Origin: CALJFL01 sp964590005
GTDB taxonomy: Bacteria > Pseudomonadota > Gammaproteobacteria > Pseudomonadales > Halieaceae
Length of the DNA stretch: 64,000 bases
Direction of reading: 5' to 3'
NCBI GenBank assembly: GCA_964590005.1
Contig: CAZPVJ010000026.1
Span: forward strand, 1 to 64,000
The position numbers and the translations under genes were made by a program. This document shows, piece by piece, positions 17,656-26,593 of the stretch (the first letter of the stretch is position 1; every line of letters starts with the position of its first letter). The notes beneath the pieces are model-generated. The model ran no database searches and was not told the origin of the DNA. It saw nothing but the letters and a program-made list of their open reading frames with translations.

Positions 17656-18514
17656 TCATGAATTCCCCGGCGTACCAGTTCATCATCTTTATCTTGTCTT
17701 CCAGCGAGTGATCAGGCTCCATCTCGTACACATTGCGAAAGGCAATAATGACATCCGATACCCCAATCGACTCCAGTTCCTCAATACCCTCCTTGGTGAA
17801 CGCGTTCTGACCGGTGGTGAAAACCCTGAATGGCCTGTCTGCTGTGCCATACTCTTCGCGCAACTGGTTGATGCGTCCAATATAGGCCGTGAGCTGCTGC
17901 ATATCGGCGCCGGCACACATCCAGCCATCGCCGATCCGGGCAGCACGCTTGAGCGCAGGCTCGGCATGACCTCCAATCAATACAGGGGTAGGTTCAGTCG
18001 GCACCGGGCACATCTTGGCCGCCGGCATATGATGAATCTCACCGTCATAGCCAAAAAAATCCCCTGACTCGAGCCCACGAACAATATCGATTTGCTCGTC
18101 AAAACGCTTGCCGCGCTTTTCCCAGGGCACATCACAGACCGCGAAATCCTCTTCCCAGGGACTGATACCGACACCGAAGTCGAAACGGTTACCAGACAGC
18201 TGCTGGATACTCTGCACCTGCTTCGCAACCACCGGCGCCTGCCGCACGGCAAGCTTGTAAACAAAGGTGGCGAAGCGGATGCGATCGGTAACGGCGGCCA
18301 TCGCCGCCACTGCAATCAGGCTCTCAAGAAAGGGCACACTTTCCAGGAACTCGCGGCTACCATCTTTGTTGTATGGATACTTGGAGCTGCACTCCTGGGG
18401 GTAACAGATGCTGTCGGGAATGGTAATGCCGTCGAACCCCGCTGCCTCAGCCGCCTGTGCCAGGGGAAGATAATGGTCTGCATCACTCATGCCCACCTGA
18501 TAACTGAATTTCAT
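17648..18514 (-). CDS. LLM class flavin/F420-dependent oxidoreductase
   Basis: Luciferase-like monooxygenase of 288 residues from the ATG at 18514, chosen because GAGGAG lies 7 bases upstream; an in-frame start at 18586 is less likely. The TIM-barrel family pattern is visible: AAEAAGFDGITIPDS near the N-terminus, a strand/loop RFDFGVGIS, and PTPVLIGGHAEPALKRAA. It resembles the F420-type LLM subfamily (TIGR03619-like), but the cofactor cannot be fixed from sequence. Translationally coupled to the thiolase-fold gene downstream. Confidence 0.83.
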   Translation of the reverse strand: MKFSYQVGMSDADHYLPLAQAAEAAGFDGITIPDSICYPQECSSKYPYNKDGSREFLESVPFLESLIAVAAMAAVTDRIRFATFVYKLAVRQAPVVAKQVQSIQQLSGNRFDFGVGISPWEEDFAVCDVPWEKRGKRFDEQIDIVRGLESGDFFGYDGEIHHMPAAKMCPVPTEPTPVLIGGHAEPALKRAARIGDGWMCAGADMQQLTAYIGRINQLREEYGTADRPFRVFTTGQNAFTKEGIEELESIGVSDVIIAFRNVYEMEPDHSLEDKIKMMNWYAGEFMNG

Positions 18515-18723
18515 TGCCGCTCTCCTCAATATTACTCGTGCCGGTGGGGACATACCCCGGGAAAGGCCACACTCTAGCGACTTCAACCCCGAAGGTCTCC
18601 GCCGCTTACCGAAATTGACGCCACTGGCATCAAATACTGTACTTTTCCTGAAAGGGGTATACGGCGGAGCCTGCGCGCAGGATTAGCCGGGGCAACTGAC
18701 AGGCCGGACAATTCGTTTACACT

Positions 18724-19620
18724 ATGGCAATGGAAAACTCCGTGACTCCCTCACTGCGCGATATCTCCCGCCGCTTTCTCTTTGAGGAGGCCGATATTCG
18801 TGGCGAAACCGTCCACCTGGACGACAGTCTGGCCGAGGTGCTGGCCAATCACCAATATGCCCCCGGGGTCAGTCGTTTGCTGGGTGAATTTATGGCGGCA
18901 GCGGTCCTGCTGACTACCACCCTGAAGTATGAGGGCAGCATGATCCTGCAGGCGCGCAGCGATGGTCAGGTTCCTTTGATGATGGCCGAGTGCAGCAGCG
19001 ACCTGAAGCTACGCGCCATAGCCCGCGGTGCGCAGCAGGCCACGTCGGAAGCCTTTGACGTATTGCTCGAGAGTGGCCAACTGGTGATCACTATTGACCC
19101 GCTGAAAGGGGAGCGCTACCAGGGCATAGTCCCGTTAGTGGAAAACTCACTGGCCCGCAGTCTTGATGCTTACTTCCACATGTCCGAGCAACTGCATACC
19201 CGCTTCTGGCTGGCCTGTGACGGTAATCGCGCCGCTGGCATGCTGCTGCAACAACTGCCCAGCCAGGTACAGACAGACCCCCAGACGCGGGAAAACCAGT
19301 GGCAACATGTGTGCACCCTCAGTGAAACACTGACGGATGATGAACTTCTGGCCTTGCCGGCCCAGGAGATACTGCGCCGGCTGTTCCACGAGGAGCCCAC
19401 TCGCCTGTTTGAGGCACGCAGCCCGGAATTCTGGTGCAGTTGCACCCGAGAACGTACATTCAACGCCCTGTCGGCGGTGGGGGCCGAAGAAGTCGAATCC
19501 CTGCTGCAGGAACAGGGATCTATCACCATGGATTGTGAATTCTGCAGCCAGCAATACGTCTTCCAACGGGAGGATCTTGCCGATCTCCTGCACAAGCCAG
19601 AACAGCCGCATTTACACTAA
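18724..19620 (+). CDS. hslO: Hsp33 redox-regulated chaperone
   Basis: A 298-residue holdase activated by oxidation. The zinc-binding cysteines are present in the expected C-terminal place: Cys238 and Cys240 (WCSC) and Cys271 and Cys274 (CEFC), the CXC-X30-CXXC arrangement. Oxidation releases zinc and exposes the substrate-binding surface. ATG at 18724, with a second in-frame ATG at 18730. It lies upstream of pckA, the order seen in Pseudomonas. Confidence 0.96.
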   Translation: MAMENSVTPSLRDISRRFLFEEADIRGETVHLDDSLAEVLANHQYAPGVSRLLGEFMAAAVLLTTTLKYEGSMILQARSDGQVPLMMAECSSDLKLRAIARGAQQATSEAFDVLLESGQLVITIDPLKGERYQGIVPLVENSLARSLDAYFHMSEQLHTRFWLACDGNRAAGMLLQQLPSQVQTDPQTRENQWQHVCTLSETLTDDELLALPAQEILRRLFHEEPTRLFEARSPEFWCSCTRERTFNALSAVGAEEVESLLQEQGSITMDCEFCSQQYVFQREDLADLLHKPEQPHLH

Positions 19621-19662
19621 TTTTCGCCCTGTCCGTCAACGCGTATTTTTTGTGCAGCCCGG

Positions 19663-19691
19663 TTCGCATGGCGTACCGATTCTGACATAAT
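19663..19691 (+). promoter_or_regulatory. Possible pckA promoter
   Basis: TTCGCA, a 17-base spacer and CATAAT, about 83 bases before the pckA ATG in a 153-base gap. The -10 is good (5 of 6) and the -35 moderate (4 of 6). Confidence 0.4.
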
Positions 19692-19773
19692 GTCGCCCCC
19701 CGGAAAGACCGGGATTGGCGACGCGGATCACAGCCACTGACTGCGTCTCTCAAAAAAAGAAACAGGATCCGCA

Positions 19774-21330
19774 ATGACCGCAGACATCCCCACCGCCCAG
19801 GAACTGGTTGACCTGGGAACCTCACAACTCATCGAAGAGTCCCTGAAGCGCAACGAAGGCACACTGGCCGACAGCGGCGCCCTGCTGGTGACCACCGGCA
19901 AGCGCACTGGCCGTTCGCCGGCAGACCGTTTTATCGTGCGTGAACCTAGCACCGAGGACGCCATTGACTGGGGGTCGGTCAATCGTCCCTTCGATGCGGA
20001 CAAATTCGATGCCTTATGGGAACGCGTAGAAACCCACATCGCCGGGCGAGACCGTTTTGTTTCCCACCTCCATGTTGGGGAGCACAGTGACCACTACGTG
20101 CCCGTCAAGGTGACAACCGAGACCGCCTGGCAAGGCCTGTTTGGCCGCAATATGTTCATCCGTCCCGACCACTACAATAGTGGCCGCAAGCCAGAGTGGC
20201 ACATACTCAACGCCGCCGGGTTTGTCTGCGATCCGGAGCGTGACGGCACCAACTCGGACGGTGTCGTACTGATCAACTTCGCCCAACGCAAGGTACTACT
20301 GGCCGGCATGCGCTACGCCGGGGAAATGAAGAAAGCCATGTTCTCAGTGCAGAACTTCCTGCTGCCAGAGAAGGACGTAATGTCGATGCACTGCTCGGCC
20401 AATGTCGGCGAGAACGGTGACACCACATTGTTTTTCGGGCTCTCCGGCACCGGCAAGACCACGCTATCGGCCGACCCCGACCGCTATCTAATCGGGGACG
20501 ATGAGCACGGCTGGTCGAAGGGCTCGGTATTCAATATCGAGGGTGGCTGCTACGCCAAAACCATCGACCTGAGCCAGAAAAACGAACCTGTCATCTGGGA
20601 CGCCATACGATTCGGTGCCATCATCGAGAATGTGGTGGTCGACAAGCAACGTCACGCGGATTACTGCGACACCAGTCTCACCGAGAATGGCCGCTGCTGC
20701 TATCCACTGGAGCACGTCGAAAAACGTACCGAGGCCAATGCCGGCGGAGAACCCAAGTGCGTCATCTTCCTGACCTGCGACGTGTCTGGCGTACTGCCCC
20801 CGGTTTCTATACTGACTAAGGAAGCCGCCGCGTTTCACTTCCTCAGCGGCTACACTGCGCGAGTTGGCTCCACCGAGCTGGGTGCAGAGGCCGGTATCCA
20901 CCCCACTTTTTCCACCTGTTTCGGCGCGCCGTTCATGCCGCGCCCCGCGGGCGAATACGCCGAGTTGCTCATGAAGCGTATCGAGGACTTCGGCAGCCAG
21001 GTCTACCTGATCAACACCGGCTGGGCCGGTGGCTCCGGTGCCCCGGGTGGCACCGGCAAGCGCTTCCCCATCCCGGTCACCCGCGCGGTAGTCGCAGCGG
21101 CCCAGAGCGGAGCGTTACTGGACGCACCCCGCGGTCACCTGGACATCCTCAACCTCGACTTCCCGACGGAGATTCCCGGTGTCGACAGCCAGTATGTGAA
21201 TCCCCGGGAGGGTTGGGGAGATACGGCCGCTTACGATGAACAGGCTGGTAAACTCGCCGCCCTGTTCCAGGACAATATTCGTAAATTCGATGTTTCTCAG
21301 GAAATCGTGGCGGCAGGCCCCACGTCCTGA
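19774..21330 (+). CDS. pckA: Phosphoenolpyruvate carboxykinase (ATP)
   Basis: Gluconeogenic enzyme converting oxaloacetate and ATP to PEP, CO2 and ADP. It has 518 residues, within the family range. The P-loop GLSGTGKTT is at 222-230, the metal-binding kinase-2 block GDDEHGW at 241-247, and the substrate Arg region TGKRTGRSPAD at 41-51. Together with beta-oxidation genes it fits growth on fatty or organic acids. A bidirectional terminator follows 21 bases later. Confidence 0.97.
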   Translation: MTADIPTAQELVDLGTSQLIEESLKRNEGTLADSGALLVTTGKRTGRSPADRFIVREPSTEDAIDWGSVNRPFDADKFDALWERVETHIAGRDRFVSHLHVGEHSDHYVPVKVTTETAWQGLFGRNMFIRPDHYNSGRKPEWHILNAAGFVCDPERDGTNSDGVVLINFAQRKVLLAGMRYAGEMKKAMFSVQNFLLPEKDVMSMHCSANVGENGDTTLFFGLSGTGKTTLSADPDRYLIGDDEHGWSKGSVFNIEGGCYAKTIDLSQKNEPVIWDAIRFGAIIENVVVDKQRHADYCDTSLTENGRCCYPLEHVEKRTEANAGGEPKCVIFLTCDVSGVLPPVSILTKEAAAFHFLSGYTARVGSTELGAEAGIHPTFSTCFGAPFMPRPAGEYAELLMKRIEDFGSQVYLINTGWAGGSGAPGGTGKRFPIPVTRAVVAAAQSGALLDAPRGHLDILNLDFPTEIPGVDSQYVNPREGWGDTAAYDEQAGKLAALFQDNIRKFDVSQEIVAAGPTS

Positions 21331-21351
21331 CGATGAACCCGGCAAGTTGAT

Positions 21352-21380
21352 AAAAAAGCCCGCGCAAGCGGGCTTTTTTA
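21352..21380 (+). terminator. Rho-independent terminator after pckA
   Basis: An A-run, GCCCGC, loop GCAA, GCGGGC and a T-run of six. Being A/T-flanked on both sides it can also terminate the convergent RND efflux genes ending at 21388. Confidence 0.92.
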
Positions 21381-21387
21381 TGTCTCC

Positions 21388-24300
21388 TTAAACCCCGTCT
21401 ATCGCGTCTGGGAGTAACTGCCGGCGATGCAGGACATGAGCCGACAACTGTACGCCAAACAGATAGAGGCAGGGTACCAGCACCAGGGTGACACCCGTGG
21501 CAAACAGGACACCGAATGCCAGCGAGATCGTCATGGGAATCAGGAACTGCGCCTGAAAACTGGTCTCGGACATAATCGGCAGCAGGCCGATGAAAGTGGT
21601 AATCGAGGTCAGGATAATCGGCCGGAAGCGATCCTGCCCCGCCTGCAACAAGGCCTCAAAGACAGCGTGGCCGCTGGCGCGCAGCTGATTGATTCGATCG
21701 ATAAGAACCAGGTTGTCATTGACCACCACTCCCGCAGCCGCGATAACACCGAGCAGCGACAGCATGCTGACTGTCCAGTTCAAGATGAGGTGGCCAAAGA
21801 TGGCGCCCATGATGCCGAAGGGTACAGCGGTAAGCACCAACAGGGGCTGCCAATACGAACGGAAGGGGATGGCCATAAGTGCGTAGATGACCAGCATGGC
21901 CATCAGCATGTAGCGCACCATAGCCTGGCCGAATTCTGCCTCTTCCTGCAGTTCACCATCCAGGGCCATGGTCAGACCCGGAAAACGCTGCTGCCACTGC
22001 GGCAGGTGCACTCTCAAGACATCCTCCACAATGGCCCGCGGCGCGGCCAGGCCGGGCACCACATCGGCGGTCACCTCCAGGGTGCGCTTGCGATCAAGGC
22101 GCTCGATGGTCAGGTAACCCGGTTGATAGCTGACCTCAGCCACGGTATCAAAGGGCACCTCGCCGCCCGCTGGCGTTCTCACCCGCATCTCGCTCAGGCT
22201 CTCCACGGAAAGACGCTCATCAGCCGGGTAGCGGACCATTACCCTGACATCTTCCTTGGCCCGCGGTATGCGCTGGGCCTCGGCACCGTAAAAGGCCTCC
22301 CTGACCTGTCGGGCCACGTCGGCGAGCGTGATCGACAGGTTTTCTGCGGCGGGTTTGAGGCTAAGCACGATCTCCTCGCGAGGCGCTTGCAGACTATCGT
22401 TGATGTTGAACACACCCGGGTAGGTTTCCAGGATAACCCGCAGTTCCTCGGAAACCAGCCCGAGGTCATCCACCGAGGGAGACGCCAGGACCAGGTTAAT
22501 CGGCTTGCCCACGTCGTTAATGGTGTAATTAACTGCAAACTCCTCCACCGGGCCCAGGTCACCAATCTGGTCCTGCCAGCGTGCCGCCAGGGCCTCGATA
22601 TCCACTGCATCGGAGGTCGATTCAATCACCACCGTTACCTGGTTTTCGCGCCCAAAAGCATCAATATGTCGCACCACCGGCCCCTGACTTTCATAAATGG
22701 GATCGCTGTTGTAGTCGGACCTGATCTGCACCGCAGCGGACTCTACCTGCCGCAGCACGCGCAGTGTATCGGCGTAGGCCCCACCCTCAGGCAGGGTTAC
22801 CTTGGCAATGGCGTAATCCGAGTTGACCGTGGGAAAAAAGGCCGCTTTGACCCAGCCGCCTCCGTAGAGCCCCAGGCTGATAGCCAAAGCACACAAAAAC
22901 AGCGCACCCACCAGCACATTGGCCCGCAGGCAGCGCTCCAGAAAGGGGCGATAAAGCTCGGCCGCAAAGCGGGTCATGCCATCGGCAAAGCGCAGACGCA
23001 CCTTTTCCAGGCGCCTGAGAAAGCCCCACCGGCTGGGGCGCTGGGGGCGCATGTGTGCCAGGTGCGGCGGCAAGATGAGCAGGCACTCTACCAGGGAAAA
23101 GACCAGCGCCAGTATCACCACCGTTGGGATAGCAGCGGCGATGCGCGCCATATCGCCCGGCATGAAAAACATGGGAGCAAAGAAGATCATGGTACTGATC
23201 ACAGCAAACATGACTGGCTTGACCACACCACGGGCACCACTCAGCGCCCCCTTGGCCCCACTCTCCCCGGCCATTTGCCGCGAGTGAATGGATTCGCCCA
23301 CAATGATCGCATCGTCCACCACGATGCCAAGAATCAACAGGAAGGCGAACAGGGACATCATGTTCAGACTGACCGAGGTGTATTGCAGGGCAAAGAAGGT
23401 GCCCATGAACGCTATGGCAATACCCACGCAAACCCACAGGGCCAACATGGGGCGCAAAAACAGTACCAATACGATAAACACCAGCGCCAGGCCGCCGACA
23501 CCGTTCTTCAGGAGCAGGTCAACCCGGCCCTTGAACGAATCCGCTCTGTCCTGCCAGACCGACAACTCCACCCCTTCAGGCAGCGTTGGCTGGGTGCGCT
23601 CCACCCACGCCTTGACCGCGTCACTGGTACGCAAGGTATTGGGATTCGAACTCACATAGACCTGCAAATTGAGGGAAGGCTTGTCATTGAAGCGCGTGCG
23701 AACATCGACATCCTCGAAACCATCGACGACCGTTGCCACGTCGCCCAGGGTCAACTGGGTTCCATCGCGGGTACTGACCAGGGGAATGGTTTCAAAGTCG
23801 TAGCGGTCGTAAGCCTGCCCGCGGGTTTGCAACTGAATATCGCCCTCACTCGACTTGATCGAGCCAGCGGGCAGGTTGAGTGAAGAATTGCGAATCGCCG
23901 CGGTGACATCGGCAAAGGTCAGACCGTAGCGTCGCAGATTGTACTCGGAGACCTCCACCGATACCTCGTAGGGCCGGGGTGAGCTTACCTCGACGATGGA
24001 AACGTCGGGCTGTGCAGACAGGTCGTCACGCAGCCGCTCGGCTAGCTCCTTCAGGTTACGTTCACCGATATCGCCGGCCAGCGACACCCTGGCCATATTG
24101 TGACGGTGCGCAATCTCGTTAACGATCGGCCGCTCGGCATCAACCGGAAAGGTTGTTATCGCATCCACGCGACTTTTGATCTCACCGGTCAGGCGCTGCA
24201 TGTCGTAGTCCGCTTCCGCCTCGATAATGACACTACCCATGCCCTGGCGGGCGGTAGAGCGAATTTCCTTGACCCCGTTCAGGTCGTGGACCGCCTCCTC

Positions 24301-24504
24301 AATGCGCACACAAATCTGTTGCTCTACCTCACTGGGTCCCGCGCCCGGGTAAGCCAGTGAGACCTGCACCTTGTTGATAACCGGCTCGGGGAAAAACTGC
24401 TTGTCAATCGCGGGCAGGCCTGCAGCCCCGCCTAACAGCAGAAAGATCATCAACAAGTTGGCCGCTATGGGGTTATCGATGAACCAGCGGATGGGACCTG
24501 CCAT
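21388..24504 (-). CDS. RND efflux transporter permease subunit
   Basis: Inner-membrane proton-driven exporter of the AcrB/HAE family, 1038 residues with the expected 12-helix layout: one N-terminal helix, a large periplasmic loop, a helix bundle, and a repeat of the whole. The TM4 proton-relay acidic pair is in GIVVDDAIIVGESIHSR, and the second-half equivalent is GVVVNDNLVLIDRINQLR. The N-terminal block (FIDNPIAANLLM) is typical of the less-studied RND branch next to a single adaptor. No outer-membrane factor gene is adjacent, so a TolC-like partner encoded elsewhere is implied. Confidence 0.94.
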   Translation of the reverse strand: MAGPIRWFIDNPIAANLLMIFLLLGGAAGLPAIDKQFFPEPVINKVQVSLAYPGAGPSEVEQQICVRIEEAVHDLNGVKEIRSTARQGMGSVIIEAEADYDMQRLTGEIKSRVDAITTFPVDAERPIVNEIAHRHNMARVSLAGDIGERNLKELAERLRDDLSAQPDVSIVEVSSPRPYEVSVEVSEYNLRRYGLTFADVTAAIRNSSLNLPAGSIKSSEGDIQLQTRGQAYDRYDFETIPLVSTRDGTQLTLGDVATVVDGFEDVDVRTRFNDKPSLNLQVYVSSNPNTLRTSDAVKAWVERTQPTLPEGVELSVWQDRADSFKGRVDLLLKNGVGGLALVFIVLVLFLRPMLALWVCVGIAIAFMGTFFALQYTSVSLNMMSLFAFLLILGIVVDDAIIVGESIHSRQMAGESGAKGALSGARGVVKPVMFAVISTMIFFAPMFFMPGDMARIAAAIPTVVILALVFSLVECLLILPPHLAHMRPQRPSRWGFLRRLEKVRLRFADGMTRFAAELYRPFLERCLRANVLVGALFLCALAISLGLYGGGWVKAAFFPTVNSDYAIAKVTLPEGGAYADTLRVLRQVESAAVQIRSDYNSDPIYESQGPVVRHIDAFGRENQVTVVIESTSDAVDIEALAARWQDQIGDLGPVEEFAVNYTINDVGKPINLVLASPSVDDLGLVSEELRVILETYPGVFNINDSLQAPREEIVLSLKPAAENLSITLADVARQVREAFYGAEAQRIPRAKEDVRVMVRYPADERLSVESLSEMRVRTPAGGEVPFDTVAEVSYQPGYLTIERLDRKRTLEVTADVVPGLAAPRAIVEDVLRVHLPQWQQRFPGLTMALDGELQEEAEFGQAMVRYMLMAMLVIYALMAIPFRSYWQPLLVLTAVPFGIMGAIFGHLILNWTVSMLSLLGVIAAAGVVVNDNLVLIDRINQLRASGHAVFEALLQAGQDRFRPIILTSITTFIGLLPIMSETSFQAQFLIPMTISLAFGVLFATGVTLVLVPCLYLFGVQLSAHVLHRRQLLPDAIDGV

Positions 24505-24506
24505 TC

Positions 24507-25697
24507 TCAGTAGGCTCCGCCGGCAATCCTGGCCGCGTCACTGATGGTCACTGCCATTCCAGCCACCGTGGTGGCCGACTCGGCAATAATCACCTGGTCG
24601 CCCTGGGCCAGGCCCTGCACCCAGACCTGCTCGCTGCTGCGATGCAGAAGGTCCACAGACTTCAGGCGCGCCCGTTTCTCGCTATCCACGACCATCACAT
24701 TCCCGTCGCTGCGCAGAGCGGTCCGCGGCAAGGTTGCGACGGCTGGCAGCTCGCGACCACTGATCGTGGCGTTGACGAACAAGCCTGGCGCCAGCGGCGG
24801 TCTGTCACTGCCGGGCTCCCTGGCGAATGGCCGCTCAATCTCGGCGACCGCGTAAACAACGCGACTGTCGACGTCGATATTGGCGTCGGTACGGACGATT
24901 TGGCCCCGCCACTGCCAGGTCTTGTTGCCAAACTGGGCGCTCAGCACCACCTCCGCCGGGTCAGACGGGGAGGCGTTGTCATAATTCAGGGGCAGCTCCA
25001 GCAGCGCCACCTGGCGATCGGTAAGCGGCAGGCGGACAGTGGCAACATCAGTAGCGTAGACCTTGGCGATGGGGGTGCCGGGGGTAACGTATTGACCGAT
25101 GTCGACATATTTTTCACTAATGCGGCCATTAAAGGGGACGCTGATAGACGTGCGCTCCAGGTCAAGCCGCGCGGCACCCAGGTCAGCTTCCGCCGCCTTC
25201 AGGGCGGCCTCGGCTGCAGCCAGTTGCGGCTGTCGCAGGAACAGTGCGTTGGCTTGCTCACTGCCCAGGTCTCGCCACTCACGCTTTGCCTGCAGGGCCC
25301 TACCCTGCTCCTCGGCGACCCGCTGACGCGCGGCAGCAACCTGTGACTCGGCCCTGGCGATGGCGAACTGGTAATCAAAATCCTCTATTTTCAGCAGCGC
25401 ATCAGCGGCGCCAAAAAAGCCACCCGCGGCAAAACCCGGCGCCACGTGCTCGACCCGCCCGGCCACGCGGCTGACGATGTTAATCTCGCGCAGCGGGCGC
25501 ACAGTGCCCTGGGTTGTCACGGTCAGTGCCTGGCTACTGGGCTTGACCTGCAACACATCCACCACCGGGGGGGTAGGCATGGGTACGGCGGCCGGCTGCG
25601 GTGCTTCCTTGCCTACCAACAAGCCGTAGGCGGACCCCAGCCCCACCACCATGACCAGCGCGGTTAAAAGCCAGTTTCTTTTCCACTCAGGCGTCAT
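24507..25697 (-). CDS. RND efflux periplasmic adaptor (membrane fusion protein)
   Basis: HlyD/AcrA-type adaptor of 396 residues from the ATG at 25697, chosen because AGGGA lies 6 bases upstream; a start at 25769 would prepend a short unlikely extension. An N-terminal hydrophobic anchor precedes a lipoyl/barrel-sandwich part, an alpha-hairpin rich in Ala and Gln (VAAARQRVAEEQGRALQAK), and a beta-barrel part with ISVPFNGRISEKYVDIGQYV. It bridges the permease and an outer-membrane channel. Two bases separate it from the permease gene. Confidence 0.92.
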   Translation of the reverse strand: MTPEWKRNWLLTALVMVVGLGSAYGLLVGKEAPQPAAVPMPTPPVVDVLQVKPSSQALTVTTQGTVRPLREINIVSRVAGRVEHVAPGFAAGGFFGAADALLKIEDFDYQFAIARAESQVAAARQRVAEEQGRALQAKREWRDLGSEQANALFLRQPQLAAAEAALKAAEADLGAARLDLERTSISVPFNGRISEKYVDIGQYVTPGTPIAKVYATDVATVRLPLTDRQVALLELPLNYDNASPSDPAEVVLSAQFGNKTWQWRGQIVRTDANIDVDSRVVYAVAEIERPFAREPGSDRPPLAPGLFVNATISGRELPAVATLPRTALRSDGNVMVVDSEKRARLKSVDLLHRSSEQVWVQGLAQGDQVIIAESATTVAGMAVTISDAARIAGGAY

Positions 25698-25884
25698 CGC
25701 ATTCCCTACCGTATCTGCCCTAAAACACCATTGTTTCGGGTTTCGCTGAACCCAACCTGAACGGCGCATGACCGCCGTCGACGACCGCAGCCCCGATTCA
25801 GCGTGGCGATCTGCGTTCTTTACTGCGTTTTACGCTGATCAGACGCTTGCGGATGTCTCCGAAGTCATCAATGGGCGCCCCGGG

Positions 25885-25904
25885 ATTAGTATGTTTATTC
25901 TAAT
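25885..25904. promoter_or_regulatory. Near-perfect palindrome upstream of the first phasin
   Basis: ATTAGTAT, four bases, then ATTCTAAT: 7 of 8 arm bases pair. It sits 71 bases before the phasin ATG. It is the kind of site bound by a dimeric regulator; the PhaD-like TetR downstream is a candidate, by inference only. Confidence 0.45.
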
Positions 25905-25974
25905 TTTTTGCCGTAATGTCACACCCAATGGCGGCTAAAGCCGTCGTAAATCGCACTACCAAGGAGTAAGACAC

Positions 25975-26445
25975 ATGGCTGAACAAACCAAGAAAGCGGC
26001 TAAAGCCGCACCGAAGAAGGCCGCTGCCAAGCGCAAGCCGGCCGCCAAGCGTAAGCCTGCTGCCCGTAAAGCGGCTCCCAAGAAGGCTACTGCTCGCAAG
26101 ACCACCCCTGATTTCGCCGCCCGCGCACAGGAAGCAGGCCGCAACGCTTTTCTGGCCAGCCTCGGCTTTTACGGCAAGGCCTTCGACCAGGTTCAGGAGC
26201 GTTTCAACGCTGTCCAGGACGAGCTCGAAGCCCGTCGCGCCAAGGCTGACAAGGTCTACAAAGAGCTTGTAAAGCGTGGCACCAAGGTCGAGAAGAACGC
26301 CAAGGGCGCTCTGAAGGACATCGAACTGCCCAAGATCGAGCTGGACAGCCTTGCTGACCGTAAGAAGCTCGAAGCACAGCTGAAGAAGGCCAAGGCCCGC
26401 TTCGAAGAGCTGCGCGGCTCTGCCGGCTTCAAGGCCGCTGCCTAA
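25975..26445 (+). CDS. Phasin family protein with N-terminal basic tail
   Basis: A 156-residue PHA granule-associated type protein. Residues 2-44 are a Lys/Ala/Pro/Arg-rich low-complexity tail like histone H1 or AlgP; residues 47-150 are the helical phasin part (block GFYGKAFDQVQ at 64-74). Phasins coat PHA granules, and the basic tails of PhaF proteins bind DNA and help segregate granules. Here the tail is N-terminal. A strong AAGGAG site lies 8 bases upstream. No phaC synthase is in the window. Confidence 0.8.
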   Translation: MAEQTKKAAKAAPKKAAAKRKPAAKRKPAARKAAPKKATARKTTPDFAARAQEAGRNAFLASLGFYGKAFDQVQERFNAVQDELEARRAKADKVYKELVKRGTKVEKNAKGALKDIELPKIELDSLADRKKLEAQLKKAKARFEELRGSAGFKAAA

Positions 26446-26491
26446 GCAGTAACCCATCCAGGTACACTTATCCCTGCCCAGCAGGGCTTGC

Positions 26492-26518
26492 GGGGCCACA
26501 TTGTGGCCCCTTTTTTTT
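26492..26518 (+). terminator. Rho-independent terminator between the phasin genes
   Basis: GGGGCCAC, loop ATT, GTGGCCCC and eight T. This perfect 8-base-pair stem separates the two phasin genes transcriptionally and implies that the second phasin has its own promoter or depends on read-through. Confidence 0.93.
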
Positions 26519-26593
26519 GTCCGCTAATCTGGTTTAATGGTCGGCCACCGCACGCAGCACCTGCTCCCCCGCGGCCAGTGAGAGGACATCCCG

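Noticed and set aside
21427..23883. An 818-codon open frame on the plus strand opposite the RND permease gene
   Set aside because: It lies wholly antisense to a clearly conserved transporter, and its translation is His/Gln/Arg-rich with no domain. Long antisense frames are expected in GC-biased codon use.
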